41,229 nt of DNA from DASUGC01 sp035606665 (GTDB lineage: Bacteria; Acidobacteriota; Vicinamibacteria; Vicinamibacterales; SCN-69-37): assembly GCA_035606665.1 (NCBI GenBank), contig DATNEY010000045.1, positions 1-41,229 on the forward strand. Reading direction: 5' to 3'. The first letter of the stretch is position 1. Every line of letters starts with the position of its first letter. Both the position numbers and the translations under genes were made by a program. Below the pieces are notes generated by a model. It worked only from the letters and a program-made list of their open reading frames with translations, was not told the DNA's origin and searched no databases. Positions 31,582 through 40,420 of this stretch are shown here, one piece after another.

Positions 31582-34479
31582 ATGAAAACGAAGAGATCGT
31601 GGCTGGGCTTGGTCGTGGCAAGTGGCCTTGCAATGGCGTTCGCCTGGCTCGTGCCGGGCGCGGCGGTGAACGTCGCAGCCCAGAACCGCAAGAACTTTTC
31701 CATCGTGAACGAAGAGGGCGGGCACATCGCGCTCGGTCTCGCGCTTCGCAAGCTGGGCGTCGCGAGCACCTTCCTGCAGGCGCCCGCGCATCCTGACGAC
31801 GAGACGAACTCGCTGTTTACGACGTTCGGCTACGGCCAGGGCATGCGCGTCATCGACGTGCAGAACAACCGTGGTGACGGCGGCCAGAACGAGATCGGTC
31901 CCGAGCTCTTCCGCGACATCGGCGTGCTGCGGACCGCCGAGCTGCTGGCCGCGCACGAGATCGACGGCGCGGAGCAGTTCTTCACGCGCGCGATCGACTA
32001 CGGTTACTCGTTCGATCCGAACGAGGCGATCAAGTTTTGGGGCCGCGAAGCCATCGTCGGTGACTACGTTCGCCACTTCCGCACGCTCCGTCCGGACATC
32101 GTCGTCACCATGAACATCCAGGGCGGCGGCGGCGATCGCGCGCATGAAGCGCAGACGATCCTGGTGCGGGAGGGATACGAAGCGGCCGGAGATCCGACGA
32201 AGTACCCGGAGCAGTTGAAAGAAGGCCTGCGTCCGTGGAAGCCGTACAAGCTGTACTTCTCGGGTACAGGCGTTGGTGGACCGGGTCGCGGCGGCCGCGG
32301 TGGTCCGGGCGGTGCTGCGGGTGCCGCGGGCGGGGCACCGCCGCCGGCCCCAGTGGGTCCTGACGGCAAGTCACCGCCGCACGTCGATCGCATCGACATG
32401 AGCACCTACGACACGCTGCTCGGCCGCACATATCAGGAAATTGCCGGCGACGCCCGCAGCAATCACAAGTGCCAGGGCGTGGGCGGCGTGCCCGCGATTC
32501 CCGGCATCGCGGCGGGTGGTCGTGGCGGCCCCGGCGGCGGCCGCGGTGGTCCTGGCGGAGCAGGAGCGGGTGGCCCGGCTGCGGCGGGGAATCCTTACAC
32601 TCTCGTCGGATCGCTCAACGCCGACGCGTTCACGAGACCCGAAGGCGGGCTCTTCGACGGCATCGACACGACGCTGAACGGCGTCGCGCGATACGCGGGC
32701 GCGAATCCGCCGCCGGCTCTCGTCAGTGGACTCGCAACGATCACCGAGCAGGCCCAGAAAGCGAAGCAGTTCTTTGCGACAGGTAACGACTCGGACACCG
32801 TGACGCCGATCGCGGCCGGTCTTGCGGCGCTCCGCGCGTTGCGCGCGGGCCTGGGATCGATGGGCCTCAACGACAACGCTCGCTATGAGATCGACTTCCG
32901 TCTGAAGAACGAAGAAGGCGACTGGGAAAAGGCGCTGCTTGCGGCGCACAGCCTCACATTCAACGTCATCGCCAACGACGGACTCGTGATCGCTGGCCAG
33001 CCGATCAGCGTGTCGTTCTCGGTGGTAAATCGCGGCGGCCAGGACGTCACGGTCTCTGACGTCGTCATCAGTGGGTTCGAGGGCGCGGCGCCGTGCACGG
33101 CGGCGACGATCCAGAAGAACGGCGCATTCACGTGCACGTCGGCGGCAACGGTGCCGAAGAACGCGAAGGTGACCGAGCCGTATTTCACGGACAACTACTG
33201 GAAGAACCCGAAGAACCCGGCGCGGTACGACTTCGATCCGTCCGTGCCGTTCGGAGTGCCGTTCGCGCCGACGCCGTTCAGGGCGACGTTCAAGATCAAG
33301 GCGGACGGCCTCGAAGTCACGCGCGACCAGCCCGTCGAGTTTCGGTACGTCGAGGACGTCTTCTTCGGCGACAAGCGAATGGAGCTGAACGTCGTTCCGG
33401 CGTATTCGGTGAAGGTCACGCCGGCGTTGGCGATCGTGCCGGCTGCAACGGCAACGACTGCCGCCGCGGCTGCCGCCAAGCCCGTCACGCGAGAGATTTT
33501 CGTCGCCGTCACAAATGGCACGAAGGGCGCGTCGGACGTGAACGTCGCGTTGGATGTACCCGCGGGCTGGAAGGTCTCGCCGGCGAGCGCGCCGCTTAGT
33601 TTCCTCAATGAGGATGAAGCGCTGTCCGCACGGTTCGTGTTGACCGCGCCTGCGGCCGCGAAGGTCGGCGACTACAGCGTGAAGGCCGTCGTGACCTCCA
33701 AGACCACCGGCACCCAGCAGTTCTCGAACGGGTATCAGGTCATCGAGTATCCACACATCCAGCGGCGACAGGTGATCAAGCCGGCGGAGACGACTGTGAA
33801 AGTCGTCAACGTGAAGATCGCGCCCGGCCTCAAGGTCGGCTACATCATGGGCGTCGGCGACATGGTGCCGCCGTCGATCGAACAGCTCGGCGCCAAGCTC
33901 ACGTTCATCGACACGAACGAGCTGGCCTGGGGCGACTTGTCGAAGTACGACGTCATCGTGACGGGCGTGCGCGCCTACGAGCGGCGCGACGACCTGCGCG
34001 CCTACAACCGCCGGCTGATCGACTACGTGTTCAAGGGCGGCACCGTGCTCGTGAACTACAACAAGGGCGAGTTCAACGGCACGGGCAACGGCTACGGCCC
34101 GTACCCGGCGCGAATCGGCGGGTCGGGCGTCAGCGGCCGCGTCAACGACGAGACAGTGCCGGCGAAACTACTCGTGCCGACGCACCCAGCGTTCACGTTC
34201 CCGAACAAGATCGGCGTGACAGTGTGGGACAACTGGACGCAGGAGCGCGGCCAGTATTTCCTCGGCCAGAAGGACGCCAAGTACACCGACCTCGTCTCTT
34301 TCGTGGACTCGTTCCCAGACAATCCCGGCGAGCAGTTCGGCGGACTCGTCGAAGCGAAGTACGGCAAGGGCCGGTGGGTCTACATCGGACTGGGCCTGTG
34401 GCGCCAGCTTCCGGCGGGCACCGTGGGCGCGTACCAACTGATGGCGAATCTGCTCAGTTTGCCGAAGTCAGATAAGTAG
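31582..34479 (+). CDS. Secreted PIG-L family deacetylase, multidomain
   Basis: A 965-residue exported protein. Signal: GLVVASGLAMAFAWLVPGAA. The PIG-L/LmbE zinc-hydrolase domain (about residues 45-320) has the diagnostic AHPDDE at 69-74 and a second His in DRAHEA (His188). PIG-L enzymes remove acyl groups from N-acyl sugars and related compounds. Two Gly-rich inserts lie in or just after it (229-258 and 311-336, the latter AGGRGGPGGGRGGPGGAGAG). Beta-sandwich modules follow (about 440-720), then a C-terminal Rossmann-like domain (GLKVGYIMGVGDMVPPSIEQ, then YDVIVTGVRAYERR) resembling glutamine-amidotransferase-like/ThuA-type modules. The substrate is unknown. Confidence 0.9.
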   Translation: MKTKRSWLGLVVASGLAMAFAWLVPGAAVNVAAQNRKNFSIVNEEGGHIALGLALRKLGVASTFLQAPAHPDDETNSLFTTFGYGQGMRVIDVQNNRGDGGQNEIGPELFRDIGVLRTAELLAAHEIDGAEQFFTRAIDYGYSFDPNEAIKFWGREAIVGDYVRHFRTLRPDIVVTMNIQGGGGDRAHEAQTILVREGYEAAGDPTKYPEQLKEGLRPWKPYKLYFSGTGVGGPGRGGRGGPGGAAGAAGGAPPPAPVGPDGKSPPHVDRIDMSTYDTLLGRTYQEIAGDARSNHKCQGVGGVPAIPGIAAGGRGGPGGGRGGPGGAGAGGPAAAGNPYTLVGSLNADAFTRPEGGLFDGIDTTLNGVARYAGANPPPALVSGLATITEQAQKAKQFFATGNDSDTVTPIAAGLAALRALRAGLGSMGLNDNARYEIDFRLKNEEGDWEKALLAAHSLTFNVIANDGLVIAGQPISVSFSVVNRGGQDVTVSDVVISGFEGAAPCTAATIQKNGAFTCTSAATVPKNAKVTEPYFTDNYWKNPKNPARYDFDPSVPFGVPFAPTPFRATFKIKADGLEVTRDQPVEFRYVEDVFFGDKRMELNVVPAYSVKVTPALAIVPAATATTAAAAAAKPVTREIFVAVTNGTKGASDVNVALDVPAGWKVSPASAPLSFLNEDEALSARFVLTAPAAAKVGDYSVKAVVTSKTTGTQQFSNGYQVIEYPHIQRRQVIKPAETTVKVVNVKIAPGLKVGYIMGVGDMVPPSIEQLGAKLTFIDTNELAWGDLSKYDVIVTGVRAYERRDDLRAYNRRLIDYVFKGGTVLVNYNKGEFNGTGNGYGPYPARIGGSGVSGRVNDETVPAKLLVPTHPAFTFPNKIGVTVWDNWTQERGQYFLGQKDAKYTDLVSFVDSFPDNPGEQFGGLVEAKYGKGRWVYIGLGLWRQLPAGTVGAYQLMANLLSLPKSDK

Positions 34480-34480
34480 T

Positions 34481-34654
34481 CTGTTCGCACGGAGGCACGG
34501 AGGGGGACGGAGACGCGGAGATGAGTTTTGGGTAGTTCAGGAGTGCATGGAGAAAACCATCGTTCACAGGGCGTAGGGTTTTTTTCGTTGCCTCCGTGAC
34601 TAGCCAAGCCGAATTCTGTGCCTCCGTCCCCTCTGTGTCTCCGTGCGAAACGAC
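34481..34654. repeat. Palindromic CACGGAG element, copy 1
   Basis: The left arm cgcacggaggcacggag... (from 34486) is complementary to the right arm ...ctctgtgtctccgtgcg (to 34648). The interior shares atggagaaaaccat with copy 2, and actagccaagccgaatt (34599-34615) matches copy 2 in inverted orientation, so this copy looks composite. It fills the whole space between two convergent stop codons (34479 and 34655). Confidence 0.85.
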
Positions 34655-36415
34655 TCAAACACTGACATAGATCGGTCTCGACCCCACATCCTCGAACCAG
34701 CACACGGCCTCGTCGACAAGGTCGATCTTGAGAACGTAATGTGCCGACCGATCCGGCAGTGTGATGCTGACTGGTACCTTCGCGGCCTGACCGGCTGCCA
34801 GATCTCCCGGCAGGTCCGCGCGCTGGAAGTCGCGCGCGAGGAGCGTTCGCGCGGGATCGAGCAGCTGAATCCCGAGCCGCACGTGTCCCTGGGAGGTGCC
34901 CGACAGCCAGAGTGTGTCGCCGGTGTTCTTCAGTGTGACGACACCGGTGACGGCTGCGCCGCTACGTGTGAGCCGCGGCGTGATCTCGGCGCGAAGGAGC
35001 GAGGGCACCCGTGAGTCTGCCGCTCGTCGGCCCTTGCGGCACACAAACAGCGGATGGTCGAAGACGGACTGAAGAATGTAGGCAGGAAAGTCCGCGACAT
35101 CGTCGCCGTTGGAGACGCGCCAGGCATCCGCTGATGACACGATCGCGGCGTCGAGCTGCTCGCGCGTCATGGCCACGCTCGGCACGTAGCTCGGCACCAC
35201 CCGCACATCATCGAAGCCCGCAAGCCGCGCGTAATCAAAGACTTCGCGCGCGTGGATTTCACGCTCGTGCACGCCGAATTCGAGCATCTCACCGCGCGAC
35301 TTCTCCGTTTCGGCGTGGCCTTCGCCCGGTTCGGCCAGTAAGAATACGCCGCCTTCCTCGAGCGCACGGAAGACTTCGCAAAACACGGCGGGAACGTCGG
35401 GCACGTGATGCAGCGCGTCGATGACGATGGCGGCGCTGATCGAGCCGGATGCCAATGGCAACGCGGTCATGTCGCCGGTGACGAGCCGCGCCTGGAGCTC
35501 CTCGCGCTGAAATCGCCTGCGGCCGACGGAGAGCAGCGCGGTCGAGACATCGAGCGTGACGGGTGTGTAGCCGAGCTTCGCGAGGAGCTCGCTGACCCAC
35601 GCCGAGCCTCCGCCAAGATCGAGCACGCGCGCGCCGGCGGGTGCGCGCAGGTGCTCGCAAATGGCCGCGAAGGTATGCAACAGCCGCGTGTTCTGAACAC
35701 GGTTGATCGGGCTGAACGGCTTGGCAAGCACGTATTCGGTGTCTTCGTCCGCGTCGTACCGATCGATCTCCGCCTGAAGACCGCGCGAGTGGCCGGCGTG
35801 CGGAGGACCGGCGAGGAACGCTGCCCAATCCGATGCATCGCGGCCGGCCGGCTGGTCAGCACTCACTTGCGGCGGCACGCTTCGCCATTTCTCGAGGACG
35901 TCTGGATGGGCGGCGGCCAGGGCCGTCAACACATCGATCGATCGAGATGTGTCGCCAATCGACGATGGCGCCGAAGCCGCGTCATCGAGCAGCGAGGAAG
36001 CGGAGACCTGCAGGGTGCCGCCGCACGACAGAATCGCAGCGGCTGCCGCAATTCGCTCGGCGCGGAAGGGGCCGAGAAGCATCGGCTGAAGCGCGTCGAC
36101 GGAGGACGCTGCACGGCAATCACCCAGGGCGAGCGCCGCCGCCACGCGTACCGGCCAGGCGCGATCGACAAGCCCATTCGCGATCTGACCGCGCACGTAC
36201 CGGCCCTGAAGGCCGGTGGCCTGAAGGTACCGGCGGGCGATTGGAGTGCGCCTCGCCACCATGCCGATGATGCTCCAGAGCGGAAACTCATGTCGCGCGG
36301 CGCGCCCCGCTGCTGAGAGGCACGCCGCGCGCATCCGCCAGTCCCCGCGCTCGGCGGCTCGCAGCAGTTCGGGCAGCCGCGCCGGCACGCGGTCTGAGAG
36401 CGGCGGAACGAGCAC
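34655..36415 (-). CDS. HEAT-repeat / SAM-methyltransferase fusion protein
   Basis: A 586-residue protein with three parts. Residues 1-175 are Ala/Leu-rich helical repeats resembling HEAT modules (WPVRVAAALALGDCRAASSV). Residues about 230-430 are a class I methyltransferase: motif I VLDLGGGSAWVSELLAKLGY (264-283), acidic motif LDV (288-290), GDMTALPLASGSISAAIVID (314-333) and DALHHVPD (333-340). Residues about 480-586 are a beta-rich domain (TGVVTLKNTGDTLWLSG) of the Ig-like type. No signal peptide. Substrate unknown; sugar or peptide modification is possible. Start GTG 36415 lies just downstream of a perfect TATAAT on the same strand, so the mRNA may be leaderless. Confidence 0.82.
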   Translation of the reverse strand: MLVPPLSDRVPARLPELLRAAERGDWRMRAACLSAAGRAARHEFPLWSIIGMVARRTPIARRYLQATGLQGRYVRGQIANGLVDRAWPVRVAAALALGDCRAASSVDALQPMLLGPFRAERIAAAAAILSCGGTLQVSASSLLDDAASAPSSIGDTSRSIDVLTALAAAHPDVLEKWRSVPPQVSADQPAGRDASDWAAFLAGPPHAGHSRGLQAEIDRYDADEDTEYVLAKPFSPINRVQNTRLLHTFAAICEHLRAPAGARVLDLGGGSAWVSELLAKLGYTPVTLDVSTALLSVGRRRFQREELQARLVTGDMTALPLASGSISAAIVIDALHHVPDVPAVFCEVFRALEEGGVFLLAEPGEGHAETEKSRGEMLEFGVHEREIHAREVFDYARLAGFDDVRVVPSYVPSVAMTREQLDAAIVSSADAWRVSNGDDVADFPAYILQSVFDHPLFVCRKGRRAADSRVPSLLRAEITPRLTRSGAAVTGVVTLKNTGDTLWLSGTSQGHVRLGIQLLDPARTLLARDFQRADLPGDLAAGQAAKVPVSITLPDRSAHYVLKIDLVDEAVCWFEDVGSRPIYVSV

Positions 36416-36420
36416 GCGCG

Positions 36421-36426
36421 ATTATA
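36421..36426 (-). promoter_or_regulatory. TATAAT -10 box of the methyltransferase gene
   Basis: attata on the plus strand is TATAAT on the minus strand, ending 5 bases before the GTG start codon at 36415. A start site near 36414 would give a leaderless or nearly leaderless transcript. No -35 match; the -35 region falls in a palindromic repeat. Confidence 0.45.
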
Positions 36427-36432
36427 GGAGGA

Positions 36433-36454
36433 GGGCGGGTCTTAAGACCCGCCC
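36433..36454. repeat. Perfect 22-bp palindrome supplying a stop codon
   Basis: gggcgggtctt/aagacccgccc, 11-bp perfect inverted repeat without a loop, of the same family as the GCCGGG palindromes. The TAA stop of the SH3 protein gene (36442-36444) is in its centre, so the last residues (GGS) are encoded by the repeat. Confidence 0.9.
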
Positions 36455-37461
36455 TGCATGCATATCTTCTTCAGTGAGTTCAAGCTCACGAGTGCGGCAT
36501 CTTTACCTTCGACGCGCGTACCTTGCACGGCGGCGATGAGCGCGTCTGTTCCAGACGACAGATCGCGGCAGTCCTGTTTCCGGTCGAAGCGGTAGGCCAC
36601 GCCCGCTTTCGGCGGCACCGACAGCAGGTCGGCGGTCTGCTTCAGCAGCGCAACGGATTCTGCAGCGTGTGGGCCGCTGGGATGACGCCGCAGGTACTCG
36701 CCGTGCAACAGGTTGCGGACCGTGATGTAGCACGACACCTGGCCCTCGCATTCCCCAGGCATGCCGTTCGTCACCGCCATCCACGCAATCTCATCCGCGG
36801 ACGTCGTTTTGCTCTGGCGCGCGTGCAGATCCCAAAGCGGTCCGCTTGCGAGCATCCAGTGGCCGCCGGGTTCGTCGTAGACGACTTCGGCCTTGCGCGC
36901 GTTGAGCCACGTCGCGTACGGCTCGCGCCGGCCGCCGGTCATCGGGATCGTCGACAGGGTCGCGGACAGTGCCCGCAGCCGCGCGAGCTCGATGCGCCCG
37001 CGGCCGTCGGGATCGGTGTACTCAGGTGCGACGCGCTCGATGAAGCTCGTGAGCTCCGACAGCGCTGGAAAACCGTCTCCCTTCCGGCCGAGCCGCTCGG
37101 CAATGATGCGGTCGAACGTCGGCCATCGCCAGATCGGATCGAGCGTGCGCGTCAGACTGGACTGGAGCCATCCCTCGCGACCATCCGCGAGCCGCACCCG
37201 TACCCATTTCTTGTCGAGTCCCGCGGGCCCGGAGTCGGTGACTTCGGTGCCAAGCGGGAGCTGAGCGACGGCGGCGGCATCCAGCGCGGGAGTTGCGCGC
37301 AGCGTGATGTTGGTGGCGGCGGTGATGCGATTCGCGGTGGACTTCGCGACGCCTGGCGATGCGCCCGGCGCCGGTGATTGTGCGTCGACGGTACAAATGA
37401 GAGCCGAAGCCAGAATGAAAGCGGACGAAACGGCGGCGAACTGTGAGCGAGAGAGCGTCAT
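36442..37461 (-). CDS. Secreted SH3-domain protein, unknown function
   Basis: A 339-residue exported protein with signal peptide (FAAVSSAFILASALICTVDA). A bacterial SH3 domain lies at about residues 48-105 (TNITLRATPALDAAAVAQLP, then WVRVRLADGREGWLQSS). The rest (about 110-339) is mostly helical with three or four Cys (CEGQVSCYITV, DCRDLSSG, KKICMQGG), likely disulfide bonded. Family of the C-terminal region not recognised; cell-wall or peptide recognition is a guess from the SH3 part. The ribosome binding site ggaggg lies in a small hairpin (37466-37483) upstream of the ATG. The stop codon is provided by a palindromic repeat. Confidence 0.8.
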   Translation of the reverse strand: MTLSRSQFAAVSSAFILASALICTVDAQSPAPGASPGVAKSTANRITAATNITLRATPALDAAAVAQLPLGTEVTDSGPAGLDKKWVRVRLADGREGWLQSSLTRTLDPIWRWPTFDRIIAERLGRKGDGFPALSELTSFIERVAPEYTDPDGRGRIELARLRALSATLSTIPMTGGRREPYATWLNARKAEVVYDEPGGHWMLASGPLWDLHARQSKTTSADEIAWMAVTNGMPGECEGQVSCYITVRNLLHGEYLRRHPSGPHAAESVALLKQTADLLSVPPKAGVAYRFDRKQDCRDLSSGTDALIAAVQGTRVEGKDAALVSLNSLKKICMQGGS

Positions 37462-37465
37462 GGTC

Positions 37466-37483
37466 GATTCCCTCCAGGGAATC
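37466..37483 (-). promoter_or_regulatory. Hairpin holding the ribosome binding site of the SH3 gene
   Basis: gattccct and agggaatc are perfectly complementary with two bases between. On the minus-strand mRNA this hairpin contains ggaggg, the only good Shine-Dalgarno sequence, 4 bases from the ATG side, so initiation may depend on its opening. Confidence 0.45.
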
Positions 37484-37577
37484 TGACCCCCTCAGTGCAA
37501 CCGCTATGCCGGGCTTGGCACGGCCTTGATCGGCCCGGATCCCGAAGATCTCAATTCTGGATGGATGTATCTACTCT

Positions 37578-37706
37578 GTCGTTTCGCACGGAGACACGGA
37601 GAGGACGGAGACACTGAGATTTCGGCTTGGTTAGTTTCGGAGGGGATGGAGAAAAACCATTGAACTCCGTGTCTCCGTCTCCCTCCGTGTCTCCGTGCGA
37701 AACGAC
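37578..37706. repeat. Palindromic CACGGAG element, copy 2
   Basis: Outer arms gtcgtttcgcacggagacac (37578-37597) and gtgtctccgtgcgaaacgac (37687-37706) are exactly complementary over 20 bases. The core contains ttcggcttggttagt (37621-37635) and atggagaaaaaccat. It lies 5 bp from the stop codon of the ADOP gene and upstream of the SH3 gene. The remaining 95 bp towards the SH3 gene hold the hairpin at 37466 and nothing else recognised. Confidence 0.92.
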
Positions 37707-37711
37707 ACCGA

Positions 37712-40420
37712 TCACCACGATCTCAACGCCTGAATCGGATCGATGCGCGTCGCGCGTCGGGCCGGCACGAGTGCAGCCAGTAACGCGACGGTGCTCAGGA
37801 CGACCGCCACCACCATCAGCGTCGCTGCATCCGTCGGCGTTACCTTGAACAACATCGGCTCCAGCACCGTCGATAACAGACGGCCGAGGGCGATCGCGCC
37901 GCCGAGCCCGATCACGAGGCCCACCAGCGTCAATGTCATCGCCTGCAGGAGCACCATCCGCAACACCGAGCCGTGATGCGCGCCAAGCGTCATTCGGATG
38001 CCGATTTCCTGCGTCCGCTGCGAGACCGAGTACGCCATCACGCCATACAGACCCACGGCCGCCAGCACGAGGGCGATGGCGCCCAGTGATCCCATCAGCG
38101 TGGCTTGGACCCGCGGAAGCGCGCCGGAATCGGACAGGATTTGATCCAGCGAAGCAGTCGTCGCGACCGGCTGGTTCGGATCCGCGTTCTGAATTTGCCG
38201 CCGCACGGCAGGAATCGAATCCGTGGGCTCGCCCGTCGTCTTGATCACCATCGTCATCGAGGTTGACGGGAATTGGCGGAAAGGCTCGTACATTTGCGCC
38301 GCCTTCTCGTCGTCTCTGAGACCGTAGTGCTTGGTGTTCGCCACGACGCCCACAATTTCACGGGCGATGCTCGCGTTCCGGCCGATCCGCACGCGCTTTC
38401 CGATCGGATCCTCGTTGGGAAAGTGCAGGTCGGCGAACGCCTGGTTGATCACCATCACGCGCGGGGCGCCGTCGCGATCGGTGTCCGTGAATCCGCGTCC
38501 CTTCAGAACCCGGATGCCCATCGTGTCGAAGTAGTTCGAGCTGACGACGTAGTAGATCGCCGACACACCCTGGCCAGGCGCCAGCGGAGGACGTCCCTCG
38601 AAATCGAGGGAGTAAATCTCGTCGCCCCCGCTCATCGGAACAATCGATGTCAGCGCCACTGCCTCAACTCCCGGCTCGGCCTGCAGCCCGGCCGTGGCGC
38701 GATCGTAGAAATCAATCGTCGGCGCGGAATCCGCGTACTTCGGCCGCGGAAGGATCGTCAGCGCCGTCAGCCGGTGATCGGTTTGAAATCCCGGGTCGAC
38801 GCGCGCCAGTTGGGCGAAGCTCTTGAGGAGCAGGCCCCCACCCGCAAGGAGAACTAGCGCGAGTGCGACTTCAGCGACAACGAGACCGTTGCGCATGAGT
38901 CCGCGCAGGCGGCCGCCGCCACCTCGGGCCCCGTCCTTCAGCGTGTCGGTGAAGCGAATCCGCGCCGCGGCGATTGCCGGCGCCAGGCCGAAGAGGATCG
39001 ATGTAAGCACGGCGACGCCGGCAGTGAAGGCGATGACGCGTCCATCGACGCGGATATCGCCCGACCTCGGCAGCAGCGTCGGATAGGCCTTGATGAACGC
39101 CGAGGTGGACCAGTAGGCAATGAGGAGGCCGATCGATCCGCCAATGGCGGAAAGGACCAGGTTTTCTGTCAGCAACTGCTGGACGATCCTGAGTCTCCCG
39201 GCGCCGATGGCGGCACGGATCGCCATTTCCCGTGCTCGGCCGGTCGCACGTGCCAGGTGCATGTTCGCGAGGTTGGCGCACGCCACGAGCAGCACCAGGC
39301 CAACCGCACCAAGGAGAATCGCGAGGGTCGGCCTGAAGCCGCCGACCGCCGCATCGAGCAGCGAATTGGCCACGGTGCCCCAGCCCTTGTTGGTGTCCGG
39401 ATACTGTGTTTCGAGGCGCGCGGCAATTGCGGCGAGATCGGTGCGCGCGGAGTCCAGGGACACGCCAGATTTCAGACGGCCAACGATGTTCAGAAAGTGG
39501 CCGCCTCGTGATTGTCTCTCGTCCTGCGAGAGCGTCCTCGGCGTGAATGCCGCGATGTCCCTGCCGCCAAACCGCCAGTTCGGGTGCATCACACCAACGA
39601 CGACGTAGGGCACGCCGTTGAGGGTGATGGTCTGGTTGAGGATGCTGTCCCGCCCGCCAAACTCGCGGACCCAGAAAGCGTGACCCAGAATGACGAACTT
39701 ATCGTTGCCCGGCGTGAAGTGCTCTGGAGAGAATCCGCGCCCAACCGCCGGCGTGCCGTCGAGCATCTCGAGGAAGCCTTCGGTACCGGACAGGCCGCGC
39801 AGCCGCTCGGGTGCGCCGCCGCTCACGGCATTCCCGGAATAGTTGAATGAAGTCGCTCTATACGCCGCGAACCGTGCGAAAGACTTGTTCTGATCGCGGA
39901 AGTCGATGAAGTTGGCTGGTGAGGCCGTGAACGATGTCCAACCCCGCGAAAGGTTGTTCTCGCTGACGAGCACCAGTTCATCCGGATTCGAGTAGGGCAG
40001 GGGTTTGAGGAGAATCGCGTAAGTCACCGTGAAGATCGCGCTGTTGGCGCCGATGCCGAGCGCCAGCGTCAGCACGGCCACCGCCGTGAAGCCCGGAGCA
40101 CGGCCGAGCAACCGGACGCCCTGTTTGATGTCGCGCAGAATGTTCTTCATCACGCTGTCTCCCTTTGGTCGCTGTGGCTGAGGCTGGTGACGCGGCTGCC
40201 AGTCCTCTTCTCGCTCGCGCAGTGCGGCAATGCTGGCCAGCGCGGCTCGCCAGTACCAGCGCCGCGCCGGACCGGGTTTCACACCGTCATTGAGCTTGGC
40301 CTCGAAGGACTCCTCGAGGTCGCCGATCAGAAACTCACGCTCGCGCGCCGGCAGGAGATGGCGGAGCAGGGCTCGCGCAAGGCGCGGAGATTGTGGCCCC
40401 CGACGACGTACCGCGGCCAT
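37712..40420 (-). CDS. ADOP-type ABC transporter permease (FtsX/MacB-like)
   Basis: A 902-residue permease of the duplicated orphan type characteristic of Acidobacteria. Residues 1-88 form the ADOP N-terminal prefix (HLLPAREREFLIGDLEESFE). MacB-like repeat 1 starts ILRDIKQGVRLLGRAPGFTA, with a first TM segment (about 108-128), a large periplasmic domain, then the FtsX permease segment (LLGAVGLVLLVACANLANMH, three TM). Repeat 2 begins LMRNGLVVAEVALALVLLAG and ends with a second FtsX domain (LVLAAVGLYGVMAYSVSQRT then QEIGIRMTLGAHHGSVLRMV). No ATPase gene adjoins it. It overlaps the PadR gene by 1 bp (TGATG), so it is coupled to its regulator. Confidence 0.93.
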   Translation of the reverse strand: MAAVRRRGPQSPRLARALLRHLLPAREREFLIGDLEESFEAKLNDGVKPGPARRWYWRAALASIAALREREEDWQPRHQPQPQRPKGDSVMKNILRDIKQGVRLLGRAPGFTAVAVLTLALGIGANSAIFTVTYAILLKPLPYSNPDELVLVSENNLSRGWTSFTASPANFIDFRDQNKSFARFAAYRATSFNYSGNAVSGGAPERLRGLSGTEGFLEMLDGTPAVGRGFSPEHFTPGNDKFVILGHAFWVREFGGRDSILNQTITLNGVPYVVVGVMHPNWRFGGRDIAAFTPRTLSQDERQSRGGHFLNIVGRLKSGVSLDSARTDLAAIAARLETQYPDTNKGWGTVANSLLDAAVGGFRPTLAILLGAVGLVLLVACANLANMHLARATGRAREMAIRAAIGAGRLRIVQQLLTENLVLSAIGGSIGLLIAYWSTSAFIKAYPTLLPRSGDIRVDGRVIAFTAGVAVLTSILFGLAPAIAAARIRFTDTLKDGARGGGGRLRGLMRNGLVVAEVALALVLLAGGGLLLKSFAQLARVDPGFQTDHRLTALTILPRPKYADSAPTIDFYDRATAGLQAEPGVEAVALTSIVPMSGGDEIYSLDFEGRPPLAPGQGVSAIYYVVSSNYFDTMGIRVLKGRGFTDTDRDGAPRVMVINQAFADLHFPNEDPIGKRVRIGRNASIAREIVGVVANTKHYGLRDDEKAAQMYEPFRQFPSTSMTMVIKTTGEPTDSIPAVRRQIQNADPNQPVATTASLDQILSDSGALPRVQATLMGSLGAIALVLAAVGLYGVMAYSVSQRTQEIGIRMTLGAHHGSVLRMVLLQAMTLTLVGLVIGLGGAIALGRLLSTVLEPMLFKVTPTDAATLMVVAVVLSTVALLAALVPARRATRIDPIQALRSW

